In this document: positions 1-8,426 of the stretch, one piece after another
Layout: the number at the start of each line of letters is the position of its first letter
How positions within the stretch are numbered: the stretch's first letter is position 1
Assembly: GCA_937915745.1 (NCBI GenBank)
Contig: CALGGJ010000059.1
Coordinates: 1-19,970 of the forward strand
Direction: 5' to 3'
DNA from: an uncultured Prevotellaceae bacterium
GTDB lineage: Bacteria; Bacteroidota; Bacteroidia; Bacteroidales; Bacteroidaceae
DNA length: 19,970 bases
Notes under the pieces: model-generated
Databases searched by the model: none
The model's input: only the letters and a program-made list of their open reading frames with translations
What the model was told of the DNA's origin: nothing
Made by a program: the position numbers and the translations under genes

Positions 1-52
1 GATGAAATCCAAAGTTTTCAAAGCGCGAAACAGTCTAATGACCGATTTGGGT

Positions 53-466
53 TTAAATAAGTCTGCTAAATATATCCACCATCGACATGATATTCCTTAT
101 GATTAAAAATATCACATAGGGAATAGTTATTACAAATGCGATAATCTTCATTACATTGTTTTTTACTGCAAACGGAATCAGAAGCATGGAGGCACTATTA
201 ATTACGTATAGTAGATGTACAACTACTATCAATATTTTATTATCCCACCAATAAGTAATAGTGTGAGTAATAATAAAATAAGTGACGTTTGTTATAACGG
301 ACACCACCAGGAATATAAGAAGAATACTGCTAGTACTATTATCAGACTTAACTGGTGTATTTACTATATCAGGTTCCGGTACACTGAGGCCAGCGAGGCT
401 GGTTCCACACTGAGTACAGAATTTTGTCCCATTCTCCACAGGTTGATGACACTTTGGACAAATCAT
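53..466 (-). CDS. Zinc-ribbon, three-helix membrane protein (hypothetical)
   Basis: A 137-residue protein if it starts at the ATG at 466. It opens with a zinc ribbon: CPKC at residues 3-6 and CTQC at 17-20, giving four cysteine ligands. A polar linker follows, then three hydrophobic segments at about 46-70, 80-102 and 107-130, so the ribbon should lie on the cytoplasmic side of an inner-membrane protein. An in-frame ATG at 532 would overlap the upstream gene by 59 nt. The start at 466 is preferred because it lies 7 nt after the upstream stop, and because the upstream protein also begins MICPKC. The two genes are almost certainly co-transcribed, and the shared first six residues suggest a duplicated ribbon module. 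Base composition is AT-rich. Function is unknown; zinc-ribbon membrane proteins of this sort are poorly characterised. Confidence 0.72.
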   Translation of the reverse strand: MICPKCHQPVENGTKFCTQCGTSLAGLSVPEPDIVNTPVKSDNSTSSILLIFLVVSVITNVTYFIITHTITYWWDNKILIVVVHLLYVINSASMLLIPFAVKNNVMKIIAFVITIPYVIFLIIRNIMSMVDIFSRLI

Positions 467-473
467 ATCGTAT

Positions 474-1238
474 TTATTTGGTTTTGATGACTTTAGTTTT
501 GGCAATTTTATCTCCGAGGCGAGTCCCATCATCTGTTACAAGCACCATGATGCCTTCGATGAGCGACCCCATAGCAACACTGTTGAGCAGAGACCAGATG
601 ATGTTGCGTGCAAATGAGTTTCCGTATGTGCATGGCTTACCGTCTTCAACTCTGATAGTGGCAAGCCCCATGATCCTCTTGCCGATGCTTCGTCCTCCGT
701 TCATTCCGTCTTTGAACAGGAAATACAATGTAGGCAGTATTAACAAGACGACGGATAGTGAAAATAGTATTATTGCAGGAACATCGTCATTGTACGAGCT
801 GAGTTGGATAAATCCTAATACACAGAAAACAATAGCAGGAATGGACAAAACGGATCCTACAATATTGTCTATTATCAATGCTATGAAGCGGACTCCGAGT
901 GGTGCCTTTCCTTGTGAACCATTGAAGATGAAAGAAGTATTTGCTGTGCTGTTTTGATTGCTCTTATATGCCTCAGCCACAACTTGTCCTCCATCATCGG
1001 GACAGAACTTTACATCTGGCCCATATTCCTTTCCACACTTTACGCATCGTGCAATTAACTTGTCTGCAGACGTGAGTTTCGTACCGTCATCGGCACAGAA
1101 TACTGTGCCGGTAGGAAATTGTTTGTGACATTTAGGACAAACAGGGTTTACAATGATTGCATCTTCAATGGTGCATCCACATGAATGACAGAACTTGTCT
1201 CCTTCATGTACTTCGCTGTTGCATTTTGGACATATCAT
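474..1238 (-). CDS. Triple zinc-ribbon RDD-family membrane protein
   Basis: A 254-residue protein with three N-terminal zinc-ribbon-like modules. The first is C3/C6 with C17/C20. The second is C34/C37 with C48 followed by ADDG. The third is C65/C68 with C79 followed by PDDG. Modules two and three lack the fourth cysteine and show an Asp-Asp-Gly pattern instead. From about residue 111 an RDD domain follows: R117, A120 and D124 in the first membrane helix, then GRSIGKRIMGL at 182-192, and hydrophobic helices near 118-143, 154-175 and 211-233. RDD proteins are multi-pass inner-membrane proteins, some linked to ion transport, but no specific activity can be assigned. It is the first gene of a two-gene unit with the zinc-ribbon protein ending at 53. 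A GC-rich hairpin (1264-1288) lies just ahead of the start codon. Confidence 0.85.
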   Translation of the reverse strand: MICPKCNSEVHEGDKFCHSCGCTIEDAIIVNPVCPKCHKQFPTGTVFCADDGTKLTSADKLIARCVKCGKEYGPDVKFCPDDGGQVVAEAYKSNQNSTANTSFIFNGSQGKAPLGVRFIALIIDNIVGSVLSIPAIVFCVLGFIQLSSYNDDVPAIILFSLSVVLLILPTLYFLFKDGMNGGRSIGKRIMGLATIRVEDGKPCTYGNSFARNIIWSLLNSVAMGSLIEGIMVLVTDDGTRLGDKIAKTKVIKTK

Positions 1239-1537
1239 GGTTTAAATAATTTTAGACCTTTGCGAGCCATGCCAGAGCGGGCAGGCTCCCTTTGGTCATT
1301 TGGCTTGACGAAAACTTTGGCTTCGCCTTCGTTTTGACTTTGTCTTATCGAAAAGGTTCTTATGGTTTTTGTCACAAAGTTAGCTATTCTTCGACAATAA
1401 CCCTTGTCCTTTTTGTGTTTTTTTTATGTTGTAGGGCCAAAGTAAATCTTTACAGACGACGAATGCCATGCATGGATTACATCGGGGTTGTCACGACTGA
1501 CATTTATCTTAAACTAATATAAGGCAATCTCGTCACA
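1239..1537. other. Intergenic stretch without a recognised gene
   Basis: Apart from the hairpin at 1264-1288, this region holds pyrimidine-rich, AT-rich sequence and no open frame with recognisable protein character on either strand. A minus-strand box matching TAnnTTTG (plus-strand CAAAGTTA, 1375-1382) lies about 137 nt before the RDD gene. No TTG is found at the usual spacing, so it is only a weak promoter candidate. Confidence 0.4.
1264..1288 (-). other. Hairpin in the leader of the zinc-ribbon/RDD gene
   Basis: GAGCC (1264-1268) and TGCC (1270-1273) pair with GGCA (1280-1283) and GGCTC (1284-1288). This makes a nine-pair stem with one bulged A and a six-base loop. It ends 25 nt upstream of the ATG at 1238. 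It could be a 5'-UTR structure or the remnant of a terminator. No U-run follows it directly on the minus strand. Confidence 0.4.
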
Positions 1538-1567
1538 CCTGGATAATGCGACGCTTTTCTATCCAGG
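1538..1567 (-). terminator. Hairpin downstream of the GH27 gene, possible terminator
   Basis: CCTGGATA (1538-1545) and TATCCAGG (1560-1567) form a perfect eight-pair stem with a 14-base loop, about 100 nt after the GH27 stop codon. No strong U-run follows on the minus strand, so termination is inferred from position and symmetry only. Confidence 0.4.
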
Positions 1568-1584
1568 GAGGCGTTCACTACTCC

Positions 1585-1672
1585 GCGAGTGCGCACTCTT
1601 GGGGCCGAGACCACGCACTCGCGGCCCAGAGACTGCGCACTCGCAACCCTGAGACTGCGCGGTCTTCAGCGC
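1585..1672. repeat. Four-copy 22-bp degenerate tandem repeat spanning the GH27 stop codon
   Basis: Units begin at 1585, 1607, 1629 and 1651 with an exact period of 22. Units 2 and 3 share GAGAC..CGCACTCGC, units 3 and 4 share GAGACTGCGC, and unit 1 has GCGCACTC in register. The last unit covers the TGA stop of the GH27 gene (1666-1668). Within the array CCGCGAGTGC (1583-1592) and GCACTCGCGG (1615-1624) are perfect inverted repeats, so the transcript can fold into a ten-pair stem. The array is much more GC-rich than the DNA to its left. Confidence 0.75.
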
Positions 1673-3789
1673 GACAGTATTTTCTTTCCGTTCACGACGA
1701 TGGGGGTTTGCTGTGCCGTCAGGACCGATGGCGCCGATGGTATGGCTCGTCCGTTGATATCGTAGGTGTGTGGCTGGCTACCGTAGCTGGTGTCTGTATG
1801 GGCGTTCCCCCTTGTGTCGGGCGTGACGGGGCGTATTTCGTCTGACAGATTGGTGGTCGGGGGGGCAAGACGGAACAGGCGTACGCCATGACTTGGCACA
1901 ACGGCACTGATGGTGCCGGCCCGGGGCTCGAGGTCGGTTCGGCTCCAGATGTCGTAGATGGATACCGACTGGCCGGATGGGTAGCCCAAGGTCGTGAGGT
2001 CGAATTGGAATTCATCGGGTTTGTCGGTGGGGGCTGCGGTGTCATCTTGCTCGTCGGTCAGAGGATTTTGGTCAAATACGAAGAAACGGATGGAGGTGGT
2101 GGCTCCGGCCTGATTGATGCCCGAATCGTCGGCGGCTGCTATGGCACGGAACCGCACTACATCCATGTCGGCTGGCAGGGTGAAGAAGATGGCTGCATTG
2201 GCATCGGTGGAGAATCCGCGCTGGTAGGTGGTACCCATCACTCTCATCGGACCGCCGTTATCTACGTTTATGTTTTCGCGCACCCGGTTGAAGTACGATT
2301 TCGTATAGTCGCGTGTCTTGTATCGTCCGGTGAGTGGCACTTCGGTTCCGTCGCGCAGGATGAGGGTGGGGTTTATCCAGTCGCCATGGTCGTAGTTGTA
2401 GTTATCGCCGCCATCATCGACCACTAACACCAGAGTCTTGCTGCCTTCGGGCCACTCGATATCTACATCTACTGCGTGTCCGTCGGTGGTGTAGGCTACG
2501 GTTTCTGAACGGTATAGTGCTTTCTGACTGACAATCCATCGTGAACCTCCGCGTTGGAAAAGGGCCAGGTATCGGTTGCCTGTAGCGGGGTCGGTCGATG
2601 TCCATGCCACTCGTCCGTTGTCTTCGTCGCACATCACCTGGTGTGCATCAACTCCGTATTTGTGCATCTTATGATATTCTTCGTTGGTAAGCAACGACAG
2701 GGTGAACTCGTCGTTCTTGGTCATTTCTCCACCGAAGAACAGTGGCGAATGGCATATGCCCCATAGGGTCATCATGGTGAGTTGCTCATCATGCGTGAGT
2801 TTGGTCCAGTGCCCTGCATCGCCATTGGTATATCCTTCGTCGGCCACAGTTGCTGCGATGTGTCCTAGTGGCAGCATGTCGCAATCGGCATAGTTGCCCT
2901 GACGTGTGACATGACTCCAGAAGTCGGCTTCGGGGAAGACTGCGTCGATAGCACTCCAGTTGTCCCACAAATCGTCCATCATGCGCCACATATTGGCATT
3001 TTCAAGACAGGCATCGGCATATTGAAACTGGGTCTTGCCAGGGCTGAGCGACAATACTATGGGGCGCCCGGTCTGATCGATTGCGCGGCGAATCATATGC
3101 AGCTCGTCTGCATAGAACGGGCGCGAGAGGTCGTCGATCTTCAGGAAATCGACTCCCCACTCGGCATAGAGGTCCATGATGCTGTTGTAGTAGAGTTGGC
3201 CGTATTGGTTGTTGCGCACTCGCAGGTTGTCGCCCAGCCATCCGCAAGGCGATTGTGTCCCGTTATATACGGATGTCCATGGTGTCTCCTCGCTGCCTTT
3301 CAGCTTGTAGCTACTGCCCACGACGGCTTTCGGTACACCGCGCATGAGGTGTATGCCGAATTTCAGACCCATACTGTGCAGACGGTCGGCCAATGTCTTG
3401 AACCCGCAATTACGCCCTCCGACCATGCACGAAGGAAACCGTGTGGGCGAGGGGAGGTAGCGTCCATACTCGTCGAGCACATAGTCTTGTGTGCCTTTCT
3501 GATTGTACCAGCCACCCCCGAGCGACGGGTGATTACAATACCATCGGATGTCGATTACCACATACTCCCATCCATGACGTACGAGGTCGTTATCGACAAG
3601 GTACATGGCATTTTGCATCACTTCTTTTTCTGTGACAGAAGAATAATAGCAATCCCATGAGTTCCAACCCATAGGCGGGGTCATGGCCCATGTGCGGAAG
3701 GTTGCCATGTCGGTTTCCTGTGCCATTGTACACATGGAAGTGAGTGTGAATGTAAGGGCCATAATGCCCATTTGTGCAGATAATTTCAT
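1666..3789 (-). CDS. Secreted GH27 glycosidase with inserted NPCBM-like module
   Basis: A 707-residue secreted enzyme. A signal peptide covers about residues 1-23 (cut near MAQ). The GH27 (melibiase) barrel begins at TPPMGWNSWD (37-46). The nucleophile candidate is D219 in FLKIDDLS and the acid/base candidate is D273 in WRMMDDLWDNW. HSPLFFGGEM (347-356) and LLTNEEY (366-372) are also family hallmarks. The C-terminal beta domain is interrupted at about 431-575 by a segment with VVDDGGDNYNYDHGDW, resembling NPCBM carbohydrate-binding modules. The family pattern then resumes with IYDIWSRTDL and PSHGVRLFRL (632-641). The end (676-707, TYDINGR...VNGKKILSR) resembles short Bacteroidales sorting tails. 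GH27 includes alpha-galactosidases and beta-L-arabinopyranosidases, and pairing with a GH51 enzyme makes either plausible on arabinan or arabinogalactan side chains. It lies 43 nt after the GH51 gene. Confidence 0.9.
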   Translation of the reverse strand: MKLSAQMGIMALTFTLTSMCTMAQETDMATFRTWAMTPPMGWNSWDCYYSSVTEKEVMQNAMYLVDNDLVRHGWEYVVIDIRWYCNHPSLGGGWYNQKGTQDYVLDEYGRYLPSPTRFPSCMVGGRNCGFKTLADRLHSMGLKFGIHLMRGVPKAVVGSSYKLKGSEETPWTSVYNGTQSPCGWLGDNLRVRNNQYGQLYYNSIMDLYAEWGVDFLKIDDLSRPFYADELHMIRRAIDQTGRPIVLSLSPGKTQFQYADACLENANMWRMMDDLWDNWSAIDAVFPEADFWSHVTRQGNYADCDMLPLGHIAATVADEGYTNGDAGHWTKLTHDEQLTMMTLWGICHSPLFFGGEMTKNDEFTLSLLTNEEYHKMHKYGVDAHQVMCDEDNGRVAWTSTDPATGNRYLALFQRGGSRWIVSQKALYRSETVAYTTDGHAVDVDIEWPEGSKTLVLVVDDGGDNYNYDHGDWINPTLILRDGTEVPLTGRYKTRDYTKSYFNRVRENINVDNGGPMRVMGTTYQRGFSTDANAAIFFTLPADMDVVRFRAIAAADDSGINQAGATTSIRFFVFDQNPLTDEQDDTAAPTDKPDEFQFDLTTLGYPSGQSVSIYDIWSRTDLEPRAGTISAVVPSHGVRLFRLAPPTTNLSDEIRPVTPDTRGNAHTDTSYGSQPHTYDINGRAIPSAPSVLTAQQTPIVVNGKKILSR

Positions 3790-3832
3790 GAGGGTGTCTT
3801 TTGTTTCGTTTAATTTGGTGAGTCTTTTCTTT

Positions 3833-6800
3833 TTATTTGATAAGGATTAATTTGTTTCCTACGATATTGATGCCCTTCTGCAGGGCCGACATCCGCTGTC
3901 CCAGCAGGTTGTATATCGCATCGTTGCCAACCCCGCTGGCTTCGGAGCCGTGGGTGGCAGCAATGCCGGTGGTGTGACCCAGGTAATGCAGCTGGAAGTG
4001 GTCGAATGCCACCCAGTCGGCAGCTATGGCCTGCCGCTTGCGTATGCCGAGCCGAAGGGTGGAGTCGTCGGTGGTGAGGCCGAAGCGGACTGAATTGCCC
4101 GCATAGCGTCCGTAGGTGTTGAACGCAACGGATGCGGCGGTAAGGTTATCGGGATATTGATAAGGACTGTATGTATAGTCGGAAAGACTGTAAAGATTGA
4201 GCAGCGGTGTGGCGGCATCGCCCAGATAGAGCTCCGCTCCCCTTGCTTCGGGTGTGTCGTTTTGCCATGCCTCGTATGCGGCTGCTATGGCTCCTGCCCT
4301 GTAAAACGCATTGGCAGTAAGTTCGTAGGTGCCGCTCGGCATGTGTGTCAGCTCTTGCCAGATGTCAAACGGACGGTCGAACTGCTCGGCTGTCTCATTG
4401 GTGTAGCCCGCATATGTAGCCATGATATCGGTCGAAGTACGCACGGCCGGTATATCTGCGCCCTGCCAGCCTATGCCGGTGCGTGTGAACGAACTGTTGG
4501 TGATGAGGAATGTGAGATTGGCGGGTTGGTGTGACTGCGCAAGGTTTGTCTGCGACTCTTGCCAGGCCGACACGGCACTGAGCAGTTGTTCATAGCGTTG
4601 TTTCTTCAGTGTGACGTTTGTGCCGCTGATGGCACGTGCGGCATTGTTGTAGGCAAGTGTGAGGTCGGCATTATCGGCATCGCGATAGTAGTTCCTTACC
4701 TCGGCTACAAGAGTCTCGAAGTCATGCACGAAACTGATGTCGGTGTAGCGGTCGTCGTCAGTCTTATGGGCCGTTTGAGCCGCAATGCTTTGCACTTGCA
4801 GCATGTCGAGTGCGGTGTCGAACACCTGCAGGTCGTCGAAGAGTGCATGTTCCATGATGGCATCGGCAGCGTATGGCGAATGTCCGATGCTGGCATTTTT
4901 CAACCGGACGATGAATGCGGGCAGGCTTAGGGCCGATGTCTGAGACCGGCGCAGTTGTCCATCTACATACATCCATGCGCTGTCGGCTTTTTGCACGTAG
5001 GTGATGTTGTGCCATTCGGCTATGCGCAGGCATGACCACGATTGTATGTCAGTGGTCTGGCCGCCCGTTTTCAGTTCGCAATACCAGTTGTTGTTCCCTC
5101 CCGCATTGATAAGGCCGAAATAACTGTCGGTGCCGTTGTCAAACGACAGGGCCCACGCATATCGGTCGGTGTTGTTGTCTATACGCTGCAGCAGGTTTAG
5201 GCTGATGGTATATTCGGTAGCACCGTCAAGTGCATTTTTCACAGCCTCGACAGGGATGTCCATATAGCTGCTTTCGCCTTGCAGACCGGTCGAGAGCACA
5301 TAGTTGCCATCCGATTGCTGCACCACTGCAGCTTTGCCGCAGAGCCGGCCCGTGTAGGTGCCGGAGTCGTCGGTCGGTGTTCCATTGTCGAACGAGAATC
5401 GCAGGCGTGGTTCGGGCAGTGGCTCAGCCACGGAGTGTATGACATCGGTCACTCTGAGTCGCAACACATTCACGGAATATGCGTCGGCTGCAAACCTGAC
5501 AGAGCCTTCGGTCCCCACTGTCACGCTTTTTGTGCGGGGTGTGATATTGTTGGGGTTGGCCGGGGTATTTTCGTCGGTGCCCCTTGCTGCCGAAAGCACT
5601 TCTGCCTCGGCCGAGAGCGCACGTGCTCCTGCAATGTTGAGGTCGATGGTTGCTGCCTTGCCATGTGGGTTGACCAGTTTGACGTAGAGCATACCTGCCT
5701 CCTCGTCGATATTTGCACTTGCATATATTTGTCTTGAGGCAGTCTCCTTGAGGGTGGTGTCGATGATGAGTTGGCCGTCAATGTAGCAACGTACCCGTTG
5801 CCCGTCTTTCTTTACTCGTATGGTGTATTGTCGTCCTGTCTGTAGTGTACCCGCTGCATCGGCTAACGTGGTTTTCACTCCGTCCTTACATTGTTCGACT
5901 GCGTGTTTCGTATTGCCCCAACCGCCGATGTTGAACCATGTGTAGTTGTCGGTGTCTTTATAGTCGAAGATGATGAGGAATCCTTCGTCTCCTCCGTTTT
6001 TGGTTGCATTTACCGTCATATCCACGTTTGTGGTCGTCAGGATATGGTTGAATATGCAGGTCACATTCGTGGCCGAGCCGTCAGTCTGTCTGAATGTGCT
6101 GTCGGTCAGTGTCCAGGTGCCGCCCGTCATCTGCCAGTCGGTGGCTGCCGGATGTCTGGCGACGAATGTGGTATCGGTGGCTGTTACCGTCAGACCTGTG
6201 AATGTGGCGCGTGTGGCCCATGTCCCGAGTCCGATGCAGCCTTTGCTGCTGTCGGATATAGGCTCGTTGCCCGTCTCTGTCCATCGTATGTTCTGGCGGC
6301 CTGTGCCTGTCATGAACATACGTTGTACGTAGTATGAAGGTGTGCCGTAGCTCGTTGATGCGTCGAATCGTATCATGTCGGGGTGCCATGCATAGTTCTC
6401 TTCGTGTGTGAATATAGGTGCGTAGCTCATCATAGTCACCGCCTCGCTGTTGTTTTCACACCCTTGCATAAACACTGCCTCGCCGATGGCGGCATTCATG
6501 TTACCCCACCATCCGCAGTCTTTGGTTACGGCGTATTCGCCTACATAGATCTTGGTTGACGAGGCCGACTGGTTGTCGTAGCGTCCGTATTGGCTTATGA
6601 AAAACTCGGGCGAGTCGTAGTAATGCTCGTCTTTCAGTTCCACCGGTTCGGTAACGTTGTCGAAGTAGTAGCTGTCGGCTACAATGTGCATATCGGGCCA
6701 TTTGGCTTTTATGGCACGGTAGAACTGCATGTATCGCTTCATGTAGTCGTCGCGGTTAAGCATGAACTCCTGCTCGTTGCCTATTTCCATATATTTCAGG

Positions 6801-7852
6801 TCGAAAGGCTCGGTATGTCCGTTATGGGCACGCATACGTCCATAGAACGTATCGGTGGCCGACCCCCGTGCATATTCTATTGCATCGAGGGCTTCCTGCA
6901 CGAATGGGTCGATGTTGTTTTCATCTACTTTCCAGTTGTGGCCGATACCCATGTTAGCTACAAACAATGCGCTTGTACCTAAGTCTTCGGCCAGTTGCAG
7001 GCATTCGTGGTAGCCCAGTCCGTCGGTCACTTGGTAGCCCCAGTTGCGGTTGAAGTGTCCGGGTCGTTCTTCAATGGGTCCTACCGTCTTTTTCCATTCA
7101 AAGCGGTTGGTACGTCCGTCGGCGTATTCTCCTTCTATATAGCATCCGCCGGGGAATCGCATGAATCGTGGATGCAGGTCGGCCAGCATCTGTGCCAGGT
7201 CGGGACGGCATCCGTTTATCCGGTTTTTGAATGTAGGAGGAAACAGGCTTACTACGTCAAGGTATATGATTCCGGCTTTCGACCCTCTCAGAGCGAAGCA
7301 ACCTCTCTCGTCGCTGGCTGTGGCAGTGATGGTGGCCGTTATTTTCTGCCATTCGCCGCTGGCCTCAACATCTATGGCGGTGTATCCTATGCGTCGGCCG
7401 CTGCCCGTCTGCAGTTCGGCGGTGATGATGCCGTCGTATTGGTCCTGGGCACGCATCCAGAACGACAGGTCGTAGGTGCGCCCTTTCACTATGTTGATGC
7501 CCCAATAACCCTCGTTGCGCACACCTCCGTTGGCCGATTTTATATCCACTTTCAAGGCACGTCGCTGTACGGTGTTGAGCATCTCGTCGGCAGTCAGGGT
7601 TATAGCGACATTACCCATGGCGCTCCATCCTGTCGGCGAGTTGAGGTCGTCTTCCATCGAACGGTTGCGTATCAGTTCGGCATAGAGTCCGCCGTCGCCT
7701 GCATGGTTGATTTCTTCGAAGAAGATGCCGTAGTGGTCGTCGCTTACCTTCTGACCGCGGTTGGCGACGTCGAGGTTGAACGTTATCTGTCCATTTGCGG
7801 TCAGCGCATAGATTGTAAGCAAAATGGCTGTCAGCTGTTTCGTATGTATCAT
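3833..7852 (-). CDS. Secreted multi-modular GH51-type alpha-L-arabinofuranosidase
   Basis: A 1339-residue secreted enzyme with a signal peptide at 1-21. It starts with the GH51 N-terminal signature YGIFFEEINHAGDGG (41-55). A CBM4/9-like beta-sandwich (about 75-205) is inserted before the barrel, which carries RFMRFPGG (229-236). E360 in MEIGNE is the expected acid/base and E439 in IYVGEYA the likely nucleophile. A concanavalin-like domain follows (about 565-730), then a beta region that should close the catalytic unit. A LamG-like domain spans about 815-1015. A beta-rich domain with NSSF...GTYELTANAFYR at 1119-1184 continues to about 1290. The tail (1313-1339, IYNLLGQR...ILIK) resembles Bacteroidales sorting signals. 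It should release arabinofuranose from plant arabinans or arabinoxylans outside the cell. It sits between a nitroreductase gene (26 nt) and a GH27 gene (43 nt). No SusC/SusD pair is present. Substrate is inferred from the family only. Confidence 0.9.
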   Translation of the reverse strand: MIHTKQLTAILLTIYALTANGQITFNLDVANRGQKVSDDHYGIFFEEINHAGDGGLYAELIRNRSMEDDLNSPTGWSAMGNVAITLTADEMLNTVQRRALKVDIKSANGGVRNEGYWGINIVKGRTYDLSFWMRAQDQYDGIITAELQTGSGRRIGYTAIDVEASGEWQKITATITATASDERGCFALRGSKAGIIYLDVVSLFPPTFKNRINGCRPDLAQMLADLHPRFMRFPGGCYIEGEYADGRTNRFEWKKTVGPIEERPGHFNRNWGYQVTDGLGYHECLQLAEDLGTSALFVANMGIGHNWKVDENNIDPFVQEALDAIEYARGSATDTFYGRMRAHNGHTEPFDLKYMEIGNEQEFMLNRDDYMKRYMQFYRAIKAKWPDMHIVADSYYFDNVTEPVELKDEHYYDSPEFFISQYGRYDNQSASSTKIYVGEYAVTKDCGWWGNMNAAIGEAVFMQGCENNSEAVTMMSYAPIFTHEENYAWHPDMIRFDASTSYGTPSYYVQRMFMTGTGRQNIRWTETGNEPISDSSKGCIGLGTWATRATFTGLTVTATDTTFVARHPAATDWQMTGGTWTLTDSTFRQTDGSATNVTCIFNHILTTTNVDMTVNATKNGGDEGFLIIFDYKDTDNYTWFNIGGWGNTKHAVEQCKDGVKTTLADAAGTLQTGRQYTIRVKKDGQRVRCYIDGQLIIDTTLKETASRQIYASANIDEEAGMLYVKLVNPHGKAATIDLNIAGARALSAEAEVLSAARGTDENTPANPNNITPRTKSVTVGTEGSVRFAADAYSVNVLRLRVTDVIHSVAEPLPEPRLRFSFDNGTPTDDSGTYTGRLCGKAAVVQQSDGNYVLSTGLQGESSYMDIPVEAVKNALDGATEYTISLNLLQRIDNNTDRYAWALSFDNGTDSYFGLINAGGNNNWYCELKTGGQTTDIQSWSCLRIAEWHNITYVQKADSAWMYVDGQLRRSQTSALSLPAFIVRLKNASIGHSPYAADAIMEHALFDDLQVFDTALDMLQVQSIAAQTAHKTDDDRYTDISFVHDFETLVAEVRNYYRDADNADLTLAYNNAARAISGTNVTLKKQRYEQLLSAVSAWQESQTNLAQSHQPANLTFLITNSSFTRTGIGWQGADIPAVRTSTDIMATYAGYTNETAEQFDRPFDIWQELTHMPSGTYELTANAFYRAGAIAAAYEAWQNDTPEARGAELYLGDAATPLLNLYSLSDYTYSPYQYPDNLTAASVAFNTYGRYAGNSVRFGLTTDDSTLRLGIRKRQAIAADWVAFDHFQLHYLGHTTGIAATHGSEASGVGNDAIYNLLGQRMSALQKGINIVGNKLILIK

Positions 7853-7878
7853 TGCTCTTGGATAATAGGTTTTCCTGC

Positions 7879-8382
7879 CTATATGTTACACATTATTTCG
7901 TCGGTCGGTTTGCGGCACTTCTCCTTAGGCCGGTCGGCAGCATATCCCAACGGAATGATCACAGCCGGCTCTTCGTTTTCGGGGATATTGAGCAGGCGAC
8001 TGCACAGCTCGGGGTCGAAGTTGCACACCCAGCACGAGGCGAGTCCCACCTCGGCCAGAGCCAGACACAGGTGTTCCACGGCTATAGCCAAGTCGATATT
8101 GCCGTGAGCCTTGCCGTCGGAACGCACCCATTGCTCGTCGGTGACCACAGTGGCTACCACATACACAGGGGCCGACTTAAACCACTCGCGGTCGTAACAA
8201 CGACTGACCAGTTGCCGACCATTGTCGGAACTGACGATGCGAAACCTCCACGGCTGGCGGTTTACAGCCGACGGTGCCATGCGCACACATTCCATCACAT
8301 ACGACAGCTTGTCGTCTTCGACAGCGCGAGCCTCATAGCTGCGACAGCTATATCGGCTTTTAGCAAGAGTGAGAAAATCCAT
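7879..8382 (-). CDS. Nitroreductase-family flavoprotein
   Basis: A 167-residue cytoplasmic protein. It has the nitroreductase N-terminus SRYSCRSYEARAV (9-21), the FMN-pocket segment MAPSAVNRQPWRF (35-47), and a later ASCWVCNFDP segment where the family typically has a G-x-C/G loop. The end, IPLGYAADRPKEKCRKPTDEI, is typical of the small FMN-dependent members that reduce nitro groups, quinones or flavins with NAD(P)H. It is the first gene of the operon that continues into the GH51 and GH27 genes. A link to glycan breakdown is not obvious and may be incidental. Upstream lies a leader-repeat array (8427-8582). The ATG at 8382 gives the expected full-length N-terminus. Confidence 0.88.
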   Translation of the reverse strand: MDFLTLAKSRYSCRSYEARAVEDDKLSYVMECVRMAPSAVNRQPWRFRIVSSDNGRQLVSRCYDREWFKSAPVYVVATVVTDEQWVRSDGKAHGNIDLAIAVEHLCLALAEVGLASCWVCNFDPELCSRLLNIPENEEPAVIIPLGYAADRPKEKCRKPTDEIMCNI

Positions 8383-8426
8383 GATAATAATGTTTAGTAT
8401 TTGTTTTTTTTGACAGGTTAGCCTTT

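Noticed and set aside
2911..3660. A 249-codon plus-strand frame opposite the GH27 gene
   Set aside because: It is antisense to conserved catalytic regions of GH27 and has no recognisable protein features.
6995..8107. A 370-codon open frame on the plus strand, antisense to the GH51 and nitroreductase genes
   Set aside because: It has no family character and lies entirely opposite two well-recognised genes. It is a by-product of codon use on the coding strand.
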